From Burkholderia pyrrocinia (lineage in GTDB: Bacteria; Pseudomonadota; Gammaproteobacteria; Burkholderiales; Burkholderiaceae): 64,000 bases of DNA. A program made the translations under genes and the position numbers. Under the pieces are notes generated by a model, which was not told where the DNA came from, did not search any database, and saw only the letters and a program-made list of their open reading frames with translations. Each line of letters starts with the position of its first letter. Positions within the stretch are counted from its first letter, which is position 1. The stretch is from NCBI RefSeq assembly GCF_003330765.1, contig NZ_CP024903.1, positions 1,488,001-1,552,000 on the forward strand. Direction: 5' to 3'. Shown here one piece after another: positions 43,751-52,431 of this stretch.

Positions 43751-46051
43751 TCACCCGATCCGCCACCAGCGCGGCAACAAGTCCCGCACTTCCCGCCGCC
43801 GATAACGATCATCGATCAGATGCACGACACCTTCGTCGTGCTCGGTGCGGATCACCCGCCCGGCCGCCTGCACGACCTTCTGCAACCCCGGATACAGGTA
43901 CATGTAGTCGTAGCCGTTGCCGAAGCGCGCGTCCATCGCGCGCCGCATCTGCTCGTTGACGTCGTTGACCTGCGGCAAGCCGAGCGTCGCGATGAATGCG
44001 CCGATCAGCCGCTCGCCGACCAGGTCCACGCCCTCCGAGAACGCGCCGCCCAGCACCGCGAAGCCGACGCCGCGCCCGCCCGCATCGAAGCGCGCGAGAA
44101 ACGCGTCGCGCTCGCTTTCGGCCATGCCGGGCGCCTGCGCCCACACGGGCACGTCCGGATGGCGCGTCTGTATCAGCGCGACCACGCGCCCCAGGTAGTC
44201 GAAGCTGCTCAGGAACCCGAGGTAGTTGCCGGGCCGCGTCGCGTATTGCGCGGCGATCAGGTCCGCGATCGGTTCGAGCGATCGGTCGCGGTCGCGCCAG
44301 CGCGTCGACACGTGGCTCGCGACGCGCACCGTCAGTTGCTCGGCGCGGAACGGCCCGTCGACGTCGAGCCAGCCCGTATCGCCCGGCAACCCGAGCGTGT
44401 CGCGGTAGAAATTGAACGGGCTCAGCGTGCCCGAGAACAGCACGGTCGTGCGCGCGGCTTCGTAGCGTGGCGCAAGAAAGCCGGCCGGGATCACGTTGCG
44501 TACGCACAACGTCGACTGGACGTGGCGCCGGCGGCCGGCCGGCGCAACGCCGTCGAGCGCCGGCTGGCGCGGCATCGGTTCGCCGTGCAGCGTCGCATCG
44601 AAGATCGACGCGCTGTCGAACGCGTCGGCGAGCACGCCGAACTGGATCGCCTCGAAATGAAAACGCAGCAGCGCATCGCCGTTCGCGCGCGGCGCGTCGG
44701 TCAGGTGTTCGCCGATCGCCGCGACGAGGTTCTGCACGGCCGACACGATCGGGCCCGGAATCGCCGGGTACGCCGCATAGCGCTCGGCCTGCGCGCGATT
44801 GACCGTGCCCCACGCGCGGGCGAGCCGGTCGAACGCCTTGCGCAGCGCTGCGGGCGCGGCTTCGCGCGCGGCCGCGAACGCGAACGGATCGAGCGATGCG
44901 CTGTACATCTTGCGCGCGCGGTCGAGCAGGTTGTGCGCTTCGTCGACGAGCACGCCGACGCGCCACTGGTTCTGCTGCGCGAGCGTGTGCAGCATTGCGC
45001 TGCCGTCGTAGTAGTAGTTGTAGTCGCCGATCATCATGTCCGACCAGCGCGCGAGCTCCTGCGCGAGGTAGTACGGGCAGACGTCGTGCGCGAGCGCCGC
45101 CGCGCGCACCGTGTCGCGATCGAGCAGCCCGGCGCCGATTGCCGCGTCGCGCGCGGCCGGCAGCCGGTCGTAGAAACCTTGCGCGAGCGGGCACGAATCG
45201 CCGTGGCACGCGCTGTCCGGATGCTCGCACGCCTTGTCGCGCGCAACGAGTTCCAGCACGCGCAGCGGCAGCGCGGCCGTGCCAGCGCCGAGCGTCGTCG
45301 CTGCTTCGAGCGCGAGCGCGCGGCCGGGCGTTTTTGCGGTCAGGAAGAACACATGATCGAGCTCGCCCTCGCCGCATGCCTTCAGCAGCGGGAACACGGT
45401 GCCGAGCGTCTTGCCGATGCCGGTCGGCGCCTGCGCCATCAGGCAGTGCTCGTCGCGCGCCGCGCGATAGACGGCGACCGCCAGCTCGCGCTGGCCGCTG
45501 CGGAATTGCCCATGCGGAAACGCGAGCGCGCGCAGCGCCGCATCGCGCGCCGCACGATGGGCCGTCTCGCGCTCGGCCCAGCCGACGAAGCATGCGCATT
45601 GCTCGGCGAAGAACGCCGCGAGCGTGCTCGCGTCCAGCGTTTCCGTCAGCATGGTTTCGCGCTCGGACACGATGTCGAAATACACGAGCGCGACGTCGAT
45701 TTCCGCGAGGCCGCGCGCGTCGCACATCAGGTGCGCATAGACCTTCGCCTGCGCCCAGTGCAATGCGCGGTGGTTGGCCGGCATCGCGTCGAGGCTGCCG
45801 CGGTAGGTCTTGATTTCCTCGAGGCGGTTCGCCACGGGGTCGTAGCCGTCCGCGCGGCCGCGCACGGTGAGCGTGCCCCACGTGCCCGTCAGCGCGATCT
45901 CGGTTTCGTAGCGCGCGCCGCGGTTCGACGTGACCGCGCCGTGGCCGGCGATGCCTTCGAGCGCGGTCGGCGCGGGCGTGAAGCGCAAGTCGAGATCGCC
46001 GCGCCGAGCGGTGAACTCGCACATCGCCCGCACCGCGACGACGTAGCTCAT
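43751..46051 (-). CDS. PD-(D/E)XK nuclease fused to an XPD/DinG-type iron-sulfur helicase
   Basis: A 766-residue fusion. Residues ~10-120 look like a Cas4/Dna2-type nuclease: GRADGYD (metal Asp near 65), EEIKTYRG (E-x-K near 79) and HWAQAKVYA (motif IV). From ~165 on it is a superfamily 2 helicase of the Rad3/XPD/DinG group. It has Walker A MAQAPTGIGKT near 208, a cluster CEHPDSACHGDSC plus VCPYY that supplies the four cysteines of the [4Fe-4S] domain, DEAH in VDEAHNLLDRA near 369, and QAAGRVIRTEHDEG. Its ATG overlaps the stop of the FAN1-like gene (ATGA). The pair sits behind a LexA box, so it is probably a damage-inducible structure-specific helicase-nuclease. Confidence 0.88.
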   Translation of the reverse strand: MSYVVAVRAMCEFTARRGDLDLRFTPAPTALEGIAGHGAVTSNRGARYETEIALTGTWGTLTVRGRADGYDPVANRLEEIKTYRGSLDAMPANHRALHWAQAKVYAHLMCDARGLAEIDVALVYFDIVSERETMLTETLDASTLAAFFAEQCACFVGWAERETAHRAARDAALRALAFPHGQFRSGQRELAVAVYRAARDEHCLMAQAPTGIGKTLGTVFPLLKACGEGELDHVFFLTAKTPGRALALEAATTLGAGTAALPLRVLELVARDKACEHPDSACHGDSCPLAQGFYDRLPAARDAAIGAGLLDRDTVRAAALAHDVCPYYLAQELARWSDMMIGDYNYYYDGSAMLHTLAQQNQWRVGVLVDEAHNLLDRARKMYSASLDPFAFAAAREAAPAALRKAFDRLARAWGTVNRAQAERYAAYPAIPGPIVSAVQNLVAAIGEHLTDAPRANGDALLRFHFEAIQFGVLADAFDSASIFDATLHGEPMPRQPALDGVAPAGRRRHVQSTLCVRNVIPAGFLAPRYEAARTTVLFSGTLSPFNFYRDTLGLPGDTGWLDVDGPFRAEQLTVRVASHVSTRWRDRDRSLEPIADLIAAQYATRPGNYLGFLSSFDYLGRVVALIQTRHPDVPVWAQAPGMAESERDAFLARFDAGGRGVGFAVLGGAFSEGVDLVGERLIGAFIATLGLPQVNDVNEQMRRAMDARFGNGYDYMYLYPGLQKVVQAAGRVIRTEHDEGVVHLIDDRYRRREVRDLLPRWWRIG

Positions 46052-47742
46052 GCGGACAGCCCTGCCGCTTCGGCGTGCGCGACGCCCGCACCGGCCCACT
46101 CGACATCGACGACGCGCACCGGAATGCCGTGCGCGACGCAGTACGCGAGCCAGCGCGTCTGGTTGTCCTGCAGCCGGTCGCCGGGGCCTTTCACCTCGAT
46201 CAGCTCGTAGCGGCGCTCGCCGGGCCAGAAACGGACGAGATCGGGCAGCCCCGAGCGGTTGCTGCGGATATCCGCGAGCAGGCGCGCGAACCACAGCCGC
46301 AAGTGCTCGGGCGGCAGGCACGCGAGCGCCTCGTCGAGCAGATCGTCGCTCAGCACCCCCCAGAACACGAACGGCGACTGCAACCCCGCCTTCGTCGCGA
46401 AATGCCGGCGGATCGTGTCGCGGTACGCGCCCGAATCGAGCTGCGCGAAGCACGCGGCGAACGCGTCCGCGCGGCGCGCGGCGAAATCGGGCGCGTGCAG
46501 GTCGGCCGGGCCGCGCTGGAACGGGTGGAAGAACGCGCCGGGCACGGCCGCGAACACGGGCTCCCAGCACAGCAGCCCGAACAGCGAATTGATCAGTGTG
46601 TTTTCGACGTAATGGACCGGCGAAGCCGGCTGCGCGAGATGGTCGCGCACCGCGAATTCGACGCTGACGAACGCGTCGGGACGCGTGATCACGAGCGTCT
46701 CGCGCGGCACGTCCGCCGCGGCGGACGCGCGTTCGACGCGCTGGCCGAGGCGGCGCTGCAGGCGCGGCAGCATGCGTTCGACGCGCTGGCGCTCCTCGTC
46801 GCTCTCAAAGCCGCCGCGCGCATCGAGCGCCAGCGCGAGCGCGTCGTCGTCGCGCCCGCAGCGCTCGAGCACGCGGATGCGCCGATGGCGGCTGCCGGGC
46901 CATGCGCTGCGCGCGTACGCATCGAGCGCGGCGGCCCAGTCGGCCCGACGCTCGCACGTCTGCCCGAGCGCGAACAGCAGCTTCGCACGACGCGTCGCGA
47001 GCCACGGCTGCGCGCAGCCCACCGCGTCGATCGCGCGCATCAGGTCGTCGAACGGCAGATCGTCGGGCCACGCGTCGAGCGCATCGCGGCACATGTGCAG
47101 CGCGAGATACGCGTCGACGTCGCCGCGCTGCTGGAACGCGCGCGACAACGGCGCGATCGGCACGCTTTCGTACTGGAACACACCGAGATCGGCGAGCACG
47201 AACTCGCTCCAGTCCTGATACAGATTGCCGAAGAACATCAGGCGCAACCGGTCGCACAGCGCGCCGACCGTCACGCGCAGTACACGGTCGCCGGCCTGCG
47301 CGCACCATGCGTCGAGCGGTTGCGCGACGTCGTGCCCGGGCCGCAGCCGGTCGAGCCATTCGGGCTTGCGCTCGCCCGCATGCGCGGAGAGCGACGGGAA
47401 GATGCGCAGCAGATCGGCCTTGGTCGACAGCGCGAACAGCTCGTCGAGCGTCAGTGCGGGCGCCGGATCGACCCAGCCGAGCTCGACGAGCGGCGCGGTC
47501 GCGTCGAGCGCGCAGCCGATTTCGTCGTACACGAGCTTGCTCGCGCGGAAGTCGGACCCGCTGCGCATCAGCATCCGCACGAGGAGCGCGCGCGACGCCT
47601 GCGGCAGCGTCGCGAAATGCCGGACGAACGCGTGCTCGTGCGCGTCGAACAAGTCGTCATAACGCTCGCCGAGCCAGGCCAGCGCGCGTTCGAAATTGGT
47701 CAGGTAGTAAAACGCCGGGGGCGTCGGCGAAGCAGGCGTCAC
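46048..47742 (-). CDS. FAN1-like VRR-NUC structure-specific nuclease
   Basis: A 564-residue protein like bacterial FAN1, a nuclease that incises flaps and interstrand cross-link intermediates. The C-terminal VRR-NUC domain is clear near residues 495-540 (SGLPDLVRFWPG, then YELIEVKGPGD, DNQTRW), with the catalytic P-D...E-x-K. The N-terminal part has a SAP-like region (RALLVRMLMRSGSDFRASKLVYDEIG, around residue 50), followed by a helical TPR-like middle. It starts at GTG 47742. A perfect LexA box lies 12 bp upstream. It is coupled to the helicase gene by a 4-bp overlap. Confidence 0.9.
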   Translation of the reverse strand: MTPASPTPPAFYYLTNFERALAWLGERYDDLFDAHEHAFVRHFATLPQASRALLVRMLMRSGSDFRASKLVYDEIGCALDATAPLVELGWVDPAPALTLDELFALSTKADLLRIFPSLSAHAGERKPEWLDRLRPGHDVAQPLDAWCAQAGDRVLRVTVGALCDRLRLMFFGNLYQDWSEFVLADLGVFQYESVPIAPLSRAFQQRGDVDAYLALHMCRDALDAWPDDLPFDDLMRAIDAVGCAQPWLATRRAKLLFALGQTCERRADWAAALDAYARSAWPGSRHRRIRVLERCGRDDDALALALDARGGFESDEERQRVERMLPRLQRRLGQRVERASAAADVPRETLVITRPDAFVSVEFAVRDHLAQPASPVHYVENTLINSLFGLLCWEPVFAAVPGAFFHPFQRGPADLHAPDFAARRADAFAACFAQLDSGAYRDTIRRHFATKAGLQSPFVFWGVLSDDLLDEALACLPPEHLRLWFARLLADIRSNRSGLPDLVRFWPGERRYELIEVKGPGDRLQDNQTRWLAYCVAHGIPVRVVDVEWAGAGVAHAEAAGLSA

Positions 47743-47754
47743 GGGGATTGATCA

Positions 47755-47782
47755 CTGTACGTTTGTACAGGTCGGAATCATA
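47755..47782 (-). promoter_or_regulatory. LexA (SOS) box and promoter of the FAN1-helicase operon
   Basis: CTGTACGTTTGTACAG at 47755-47770 fits the proteobacterial LexA consensus CTGT-N8-ACAG exactly. A minus-strand -10-like TATGAT is at 47782-47777, placing the LexA box over the expected transcription start, so LexA should repress the operon until DNA damage. Confidence 0.8.
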
Positions 47783-47838
47783 TCAAATGTGACGGGAAAT
47801 GCCGTACGCCGCATCTGCTTTCTGCTGCCCGGCCCCGG

Positions 47839-48717
47839 TCAGAACTGGTAATTCACCGACATGTCGAACACGCCGTTGGTCGACTGCTGCGTGATCGGGC
47901 TGCGCGCCGCGCGGCCGACGAGCTGCTCGATCGCGCCGTCCATCGTGACGAACCAGTGCTTGTTCACGAACCAGACCATCGTCACGCCCACGCCAGCCGA
48001 CTTGATCCCCGCGCCCGACGAATAGGCCGGCAGCCCCGAGCGCGCGGCGGCGCCCTGGCTCACGCCGAACCAGCTGTTCATGTAGCGCGAGTCGGCGAAC
48101 GACACGGTCGGCCCGGCGAACCAGAAGAAGTTTTCGTTGCTGCCCGGCATCGGCATGTACGCGGAGAAATCGCCGGTCCAGCCGTTCGAGCCGCCGATGC
48201 TGCGCCGGATATCCGCGCGCAGCACGAGCGGGAAGTCCTTCGAGATCACGTAATCGGCAGCCAGCTTCATGACGGGCGCCCCGTTGATGTTGTCGAGGCC
48301 GTTCAGGTGCTCGCGATCGTCGGCCGAGCGGCGCCCGAGGTCGTAACCGACCGACAGGCTCACGCGCCAGTTCGGCCCGCGCAGCACGTTCGCGCCCAGG
48401 CCCTCGCCCGTCGACAGGAAGAACAGGTCGCGATAGCGGATGTCGAGATTCGGGCCGCCCAGCACGCGATAGCGGTCGGAGCCCGCATAGCGCGGCTGCA
48501 GCGTCATCGCGGCGCCGACGCTGACCTGCCAGGTGGAGATGTTCGGATCGTACAGTTTCTCGAGCGGCACGCCCGCCGAGTATTGCCATTCGCCGAGCGG
48601 CGAAGGCGTCTGGGCCGACGCGTCGCGGGCGCCGGCCGCGGTGAGCGCCGCGCATGCCGACAGGCCGGATACGAGCCGGCGTGCGCCGGGTGACAGCAAC
48701 GGGCGAGCAACAGTCAT
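47839..48717 (-). CDS. MipA/OmpV-family outer-membrane protein
   Basis: A 292-residue beta-barrel precursor with a signal peptide (to about SAQT) and the MipA/OmpV pattern: WQVSVGAAMTLQPRYAGSDRYRVLGGPNLDIRYRD-type start (core PRYAGSDRYRVLGGPNLDIR), GANVLRGPNWRVSLSVGYDLGR in the middle, and a terminal Phe. Relatives scaffold murein synthesis or form outer-membrane pores; the role here is unknown. The ATG at 48717 follows GGAG by nine bases. It is upstream of, and in the same direction as, the FAN1 operon, with that operon's own promoter between them. Confidence 0.8.
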   Translation of the reverse strand: MTVARPLLSPGARRLVSGLSACAALTAAGARDASAQTPSPLGEWQYSAGVPLEKLYDPNISTWQVSVGAAMTLQPRYAGSDRYRVLGGPNLDIRYRDLFFLSTGEGLGANVLRGPNWRVSLSVGYDLGRRSADDREHLNGLDNINGAPVMKLAADYVISKDFPLVLRADIRRSIGGSNGWTGDFSAYMPMPGSNENFFWFAGPTVSFADSRYMNSWFGVSQGAAARSGLPAYSSGAGIKSAGVGVTMVWFVNKHWFVTMDGAIEQLVGRAARSPITQQSTNGVFDMSVNYQF

Positions 48718-48923
48718 CGAGGCGGTCTCCGTCGGTTGCGCAAAACAAACCTGAGGGAAAGCGCGTCGCGCCTCTTTGGCTGCAGCGGCTGGCAGCCTGC
48801 GGCGCGAACGTAGCGTGCGCTGAATTAACGGACATCCTACGCGACGCGCGCGCAGACGCAAAGCGCCCGCTGCACGCGGGCACTTTGCCGCACTACGGAA
48901 CGGATGGGCGAAGCGTTGCGGAA

Positions 48924-49235
48924 TCAGAAACGCTCGACGTGATAGTCGCCGGCCAGCGCGGCCGGGCTGCGCGTCGACATCATCCGCGAGAAGCCGTCGG
49001 CGAGCCGTCCGAGCGCAAGCTGTTTCTGGCTGGCGTCCCAGTGCGTATAGGTGTCGTATGCAGCATCGTCGAACGACACGGTGACGGCGACCGGGCGGCC
49101 GCTGGCGCGAAAGCCGATCTGCAGCACGCCGCCCGGCAATTCCTCGATGTGATAGCGCAGCGAGCGCGATTCGAAATAGCGGCCCAGCACCTGAGCGATC
49201 GCGCGCTTGTCTGGCGATTGCACGTGAATGTCCAC
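48924..49235 (-). CDS. Small conserved hypothetical protein (possibly DUF3022)
   Basis: A 103-residue soluble protein (IHVQSPDKRAIAQVLGRYFES at the N-terminus; VAVTVSFDDAAYDTYTHWDAS in the middle). I cannot assign a function. It resembles small Burkholderia proteins annotated DUF3022, but this is from memory. It starts at GTG 49235 with AGGAGG six bases upstream, a strong ribosome site. It overlaps the 3' part of another minus-strand frame (48980-49444). Confidence 0.7.
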   Translation of the reverse strand: MDIHVQSPDKRAIAQVLGRYFESRSLRYHIEELPGGVLQIGFRASGRPVAVTVSFDDAAYDTYTHWDASQKQLALGRLADGFSRMMSTRSPAALAGDYHVERF

Positions 49236-49444
49236 GAGGGTCCTCCTTTCAGTGTTCGCGTGGCCAGTTGCGGCGCACCGCTTCCGCCCGGCATCCGAAT
49301 CGGCGGCGGGTGCGACGGCGGGTCACCCTGCGGCAGCCCGTCGGGCACCGGCGGATCGACGGGATCGTCGTGTTCGGGCGGCGTCGGGTCCGGGTCGACG
49401 TCGGGCGTCGGTTCGGGGCGGTGCAGCGTGGATGGCGTTTTCAT
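48980..49444 (-). CDS. Proline-rich small protein, C-terminal extent uncertain
   Basis: From the ATG at 49444, with AGGAG five bases upstream, about 70 residues are rich in Pro, Asp and Gly (TPDVDPDPTPPEHDDPVDPP). The frame then runs on for ~85 Arg/Cys/Ser-rich residues that overlap the gene at 48924-49235 in another frame and look like a shadow. Either the stop has been lost or a frameshift separates it from the original end. No function can be assigned. Confidence 0.4.
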   Translation of the reverse strand: MKTPSTLHRPEPTPDVDPDPTPPEHDDPVDPPVPDGLPQGDPPSHPPPIRMPGGSGAPQLATRTLKGGPSWTFTCNRQTSARSLRCWAAISNRARCAITSRNCRAACCRSAFAPAAARSPSPCRSTMLHTTPIRTGTPARNSLRSDGSPTASRG

Positions 49445-49553
49445 GTCACTCCTGCGCGCGGCGCGCGCATCTCGATGGCGCTGCGACCGCGCGCAAGCGG
49501 CATACCCGCAACCGGACAATGCACGTTGCCCGATCCGCGCGGACGCTGTGCGG

Positions 49554-49853
49554 TCAGTCGTCGTAGGCCGCCATCACCAGCCACATCGTCCGTCCGTCCG
49601 TAGTCAGCCGCACCGCGAGCGCGAACGGATCGGACGGCGCGCATTGCGCGACGAGCGCCTGCTGCGCACGCTCGGGGCCGTCGTAGACGGTGTCGTTCAG
49701 TTCGCGCACCTCGTCCTTGCCGTCGAACATGCGCCGCTCGGGCCGATAGACCAGCGATTCATGCTTCCATGTGTCGAAACGCTCGCGCACGTGGCCGAAA
49801 TCGCCACCGCATACGTTCGCGTCGTAACGTATCCTTTCCTTGGATGCAGTCAT
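49554..49853 (-). CDS. Small hypothetical protein
   Basis: A 99-residue soluble protein with mixed alpha/beta character (GHVRERFDTWKHESLVYRPE; ALAVRLTTDGRTMWLVMAAYDD). I do not recognise the family. GAGGG stands upstream of adjacent GTG (49856) and ATG (49853) start codons. It sits among other small stress-type genes and is divergent from the gene at 49997. Confidence 0.6.
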   Translation of the reverse strand: MTASKERIRYDANVCGGDFGHVRERFDTWKHESLVYRPERRMFDGKDEVRELNDTVYDGPERAQQALVAQCAPSDPFALAVRLTTDGRTMWLVMAAYDD

Positions 49854-49996
49854 CACGGTGCCCTCTCGTCCACGCCGACGGCGCGCCGCTCATGCGCCGC
49901 GCACCCGTCCGGTTTCCCCGGCGCGCAAGCGTCGTGCCGTCGGCACCGCATAGGCATGGCGCTTGCGCCTGCATCAACGACCAAGGAGGTTCGACC

Positions 49997-50245
49997 ATGA
50001 CCGCTCACATTACCGGCCGCCACGATGCCGTGTCACCGGCTGCCGGACTGCTCTGGCTCTCCACGTCGCGCCCGCCGTCCAAAGACAAGACGGAGGAGCG
50101 CATCGACGAAGGGCTCGAGGAGACGTTTCCGGCCAGCGACCCGCCCGCCGTCGGCGGCGCGACCCGCATCGACCCTGCCAAGCCGTCCGGCAAGCACGAA
50201 CGTCGCGCGCCGCACGTCCCTTCCCCGCCCCGCGATCACGGCTGA
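49997..50245 (+). CDS. Small conserved hypothetical protein with EGLEETFPASDPPA motif
   Basis: An 82-residue hydrophilic protein. The central TEERIDEGLEETFPASDPPA segment recurs in small unknown proteins of Burkholderia and rhizobia, which are otherwise disordered. AAGGAGG stands seven bases before the ATG. The rest is Pro/Arg/His-rich. No function is known. Confidence 0.7.
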   Translation: MTAHITGRHDAVSPAAGLLWLSTSRPPSKDKTEERIDEGLEETFPASDPPAVGGATRIDPAKPSGKHERRAPHVPSPPRDHG

Positions 50246-50302
50246 CGGCGGCACCCGGCGCGCGGCGGCGCATCGCGCGCCGGGGTAATCAGGAGTGATC
50301 TG

Positions 50303-50422
50303 ATGAAACTCATTGAACGCAGATGGCATGAAATCAGCGGCGCCGCCGGCGTCGCTGCGCTGGCGGCAATCGAGAGCGCAGTCGTGCTGGCGATCGTCGC
50401 GATGACGGGCATCGGCCACTGA
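50303..50422 (+). CDS. 39-residue single-pass membrane protein
   Basis: AGGAG precedes the ATG at 50303. The product begins MKLIERRWHEISG and continues as one hydrophobic helix (VAALAAIESAVVLAIVAMTG), ending GIGH. It lies between the small gene at 49997 and the CBS-domain gene, all on the plus strand. No function can be given; it could help anchor or sense membrane stress. Confidence 0.6.
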   Translation: MKLIERRWHEISGAAGVAALAAIESAVVLAIVAMTGIGH

Positions 50423-50576
50423 CATCCCGCACGGCCCGTCCGCGGCAGCCGCCGTGGAAGATATACAAGCGGGCTGGCAAATTTCTCCGTCGCCCGGCCA
50501 TCGAGGCCCGGCGTGCGCGGCTCGCGCGCGGCACGCCATCTGCTCCCGAATCGTCTGGCTCACGAAGGAGGCGTTC

Positions 50577-51008
50577 ATGTATCGCGTCAACGAAATCATG
50601 TCGCGCGACGTGGTGTGCGTCGCGCCGACCGACACGATTCGCCATGCGGCCGAACTGATGCAGCGCTTCGATATCGGTGTGCTGCCCGTTTGCGACGGCA
50701 CCGAACTCGTCGCGATCGTGACCGATCGAGACCTTGCGGTGCGGGCGCTGTCGCACGGCCATTCGTTCGATACGCCCGTACAGGCGGTTGCGTCCACGCC
50801 AGTGCAGTGGTGCGTCGAAGACGACGGCGTCGGCGACGTCCAGCAGCGAATGGCCGACGTGCAGTTGCATCGATTGCCGGTGCTCGACCGCAACCTGCGG
50901 CTGGTCGGCATCGTGTCGCTCGGCGACATCGCGACGCGCGCGGGCGGCCCCGAGCGCGACGAGCTGGCCAATACGCTCGAGGACGTGTCGCTGCCGCGCC
51001 GGCGCTGA
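50577..51008 (+). CDS. CBS-domain pair protein
   Basis: A 143-residue protein made of two CBS domains (VNEIMSRDVVCVAPTDTIRHAAELM and DVQQRMADVQLHRLPVLDR-type repeats; GVLPVCDGTELVAIVTDRDLA and VGIVSLGDIA are the paired strand-helix ends). Stand-alone CBS pairs bind adenosyl nucleotides and act in energy or stress sensing. AAGGAG lies six bases before the ATG. It is followed by the PRC-barrel gene 59 bp downstream. Confidence 0.9.
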   Translation: MYRVNEIMSRDVVCVAPTDTIRHAAELMQRFDIGVLPVCDGTELVAIVTDRDLAVRALSHGHSFDTPVQAVASTPVQWCVEDDGVGDVQQRMADVQLHRLPVLDRNLRLVGIVSLGDIATRAGGPERDELANTLEDVSLPRRR

Positions 51009-51067
51009 CCGGCGCCCGCTCATTCCGCGTGGCCCGCCCGGGTGCCGCTTCGACCAGGAGGTTTTCG

Positions 51068-51571
51068 ATGAGAACGGACAGACCGTCGCGCGACGAGGCG
51101 CGCATTGTCGGCGGCAATCGCCGCGCGGCCGGCCGCGGGCCGGGGCCCGACGTGATGGCCGCCCGCACGCTCGAAGGCGATCGCGTGCTGACGATGGACG
51201 GCGACGATATCGGCAAGATCGCGGACATCATGCTCGACGTGCGTTCCGGACGGATCGCGTATGCGGTGGTCGCGTCGGACGGTGTGCCCGGGATCGGCGA
51301 CAAGCTGCTCGCGGTGCCGTGGAACGTGCTCGCGCTCGACGTCGAGCGCAAATGTTTCGTGCTGCCCGTTGCCACCGAACATGTGCGCGAAGCGCCCGGC
51401 TTCGACAGAAACCGCTGGCCGGCGATGGCCGATCCGGCGTGGGCCGAGGCACTGCATGCGTACTACGGCAGTTCGCCGTACTGGCTGATCGAGGAAGGCG
51501 AAACGGCGCTCGACTCGCCGCCGTACGAGGCGTCGCCGGGCGGCCCCGAAGACGGCAAGCGGCAGCGTTGA
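51068..51571 (+). CDS. PRC-barrel domain protein
   Basis: A 167-residue protein with a PRC-barrel (about residues 32-105; VLTMDGDDIGKIADIMLDVRSG, IGDKLLAVPWNVLALD). The C-terminal part contains WAEALHAYYGSSPYW, usual for the Burkholderia and rhizobial stress-associated versions. It has no signal peptide. AGGAGG lies seven bases upstream of the ATG. It is likely co-transcribed with the CBS gene. Confidence 0.88.
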   Translation: MRTDRPSRDEARIVGGNRRAAGRGPGPDVMAARTLEGDRVLTMDGDDIGKIADIMLDVRSGRIAYAVVASDGVPGIGDKLLAVPWNVLALDVERKCFVLPVATEHVREAPGFDRNRWPAMADPAWAEALHAYYGSSPYWLIEEGETALDSPPYEASPGGPEDGKRQR

Positions 51572-51594
51572 AACCGGCCTCGCTTCAACGCCGT

Positions 51595-52218
51595 TCAGTG
51601 CGCGGCCGCCACCGTCTGCGCGAGTTTCCGTGCGGCGGCCAGATGCGCGTTCAGCGTCTTCAGCGTACTGGCCGCGAATGCGCGAAGCTGCGGGTCGCGG
51701 CCGGCACGCGCCTCGGCTTCGTAGATCCGGATCGCCGCCTCCAGCGCGCGCGGGCCCGCCAGCGCGACATAGGCCGTGTCGAACGCATGGCCCTCCCTGG
51801 TTCGCAACGTTGTCACCTCCGGATCGACGAGCATCCGCGCCTGGACCGGTACACCCTTTTGCACGCCAAGCCGCTGCAATTCGCCGGTGATGCGGCCGTG
51901 ATCGTCGACCATCCGGCGCGCGAACGCCTTCACGTCCGGGTTCGACGAGCGGTCGAGCGCGAGCTGGCTTGCCTGCCGTTCCACCTTGCCGATCATCCCG
52001 GCCTTGTCGACGAACTCGGCGTCGATGCCGGTCGGACGCTGCGTCATGCCGGCTTCGTCGGCGGTCGGGCCGGGGCGGACGACGCCCGGCTCGACCTGCA
52101 CCGACGAAGCGGGCGGCGTCTGGGCATGCGAGAACGCGAGCGCCAATGCGCCGGCAGTGGCGGCCAGCGTGAATGCCGCTGGCCGGTGACCGTCCCGGTT
52201 CATATGATTCGTTTTCAT
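51595..52218 (-). CDS. Exported DUF4142-type (ferritin-like helical) protein
   Basis: A 207-residue protein with an N-terminal signal peptide (AAFTLAATAGALALAFSHA) and a DUF4142-type four-helix domain (FVDKAGMIGKVERQASQLALDRSSNPDVKAFARRMVDDH, core VKAFARRMVDDH). Such proteins are envelope stress factors of unknown activity. GGAGG lies six bases before the ATG. It converges with the PRC-barrel gene. Confidence 0.82.
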   Translation of the reverse strand: MKTNHMNRDGHRPAAFTLAATAGALALAFSHAQTPPASSVQVEPGVVRPGPTADEAGMTQRPTGIDAEFVDKAGMIGKVERQASQLALDRSSNPDVKAFARRMVDDHGRITGELQRLGVQKGVPVQARMLVDPEVTTLRTREGHAFDTAYVALAGPRALEAAIRIYEAEARAGRDPQLRAFAASTLKTLNAHLAAARKLAQTVAAAH

Positions 52219-52431
52219 CCGGACCTCCGGGTCTGGCGACGGAGCGGGCCCGCGCTTGCCCGTGCATCACGTTACTTCCAGCGGATCTGCAGCCCGTCGC
52301 GCACTCACGCCGTCGATGTCGTGCGCGACGCGGATCGCCGTCGCGCGCGTTGCCGTTCGTCGGGCAACGCTGCCCGTCAGTTCGGCCACGCGGTGGTGAA
52401 CCTGCACGTCGATGTCGCCGGGCGCCCGCGG

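Noticed and set aside
46075..47751. 558-codon plus-strand frame opposite the FAN1-like gene
   Set aside because: Exact antisense of a gene with clear nuclease motifs; composition is shadow-like.
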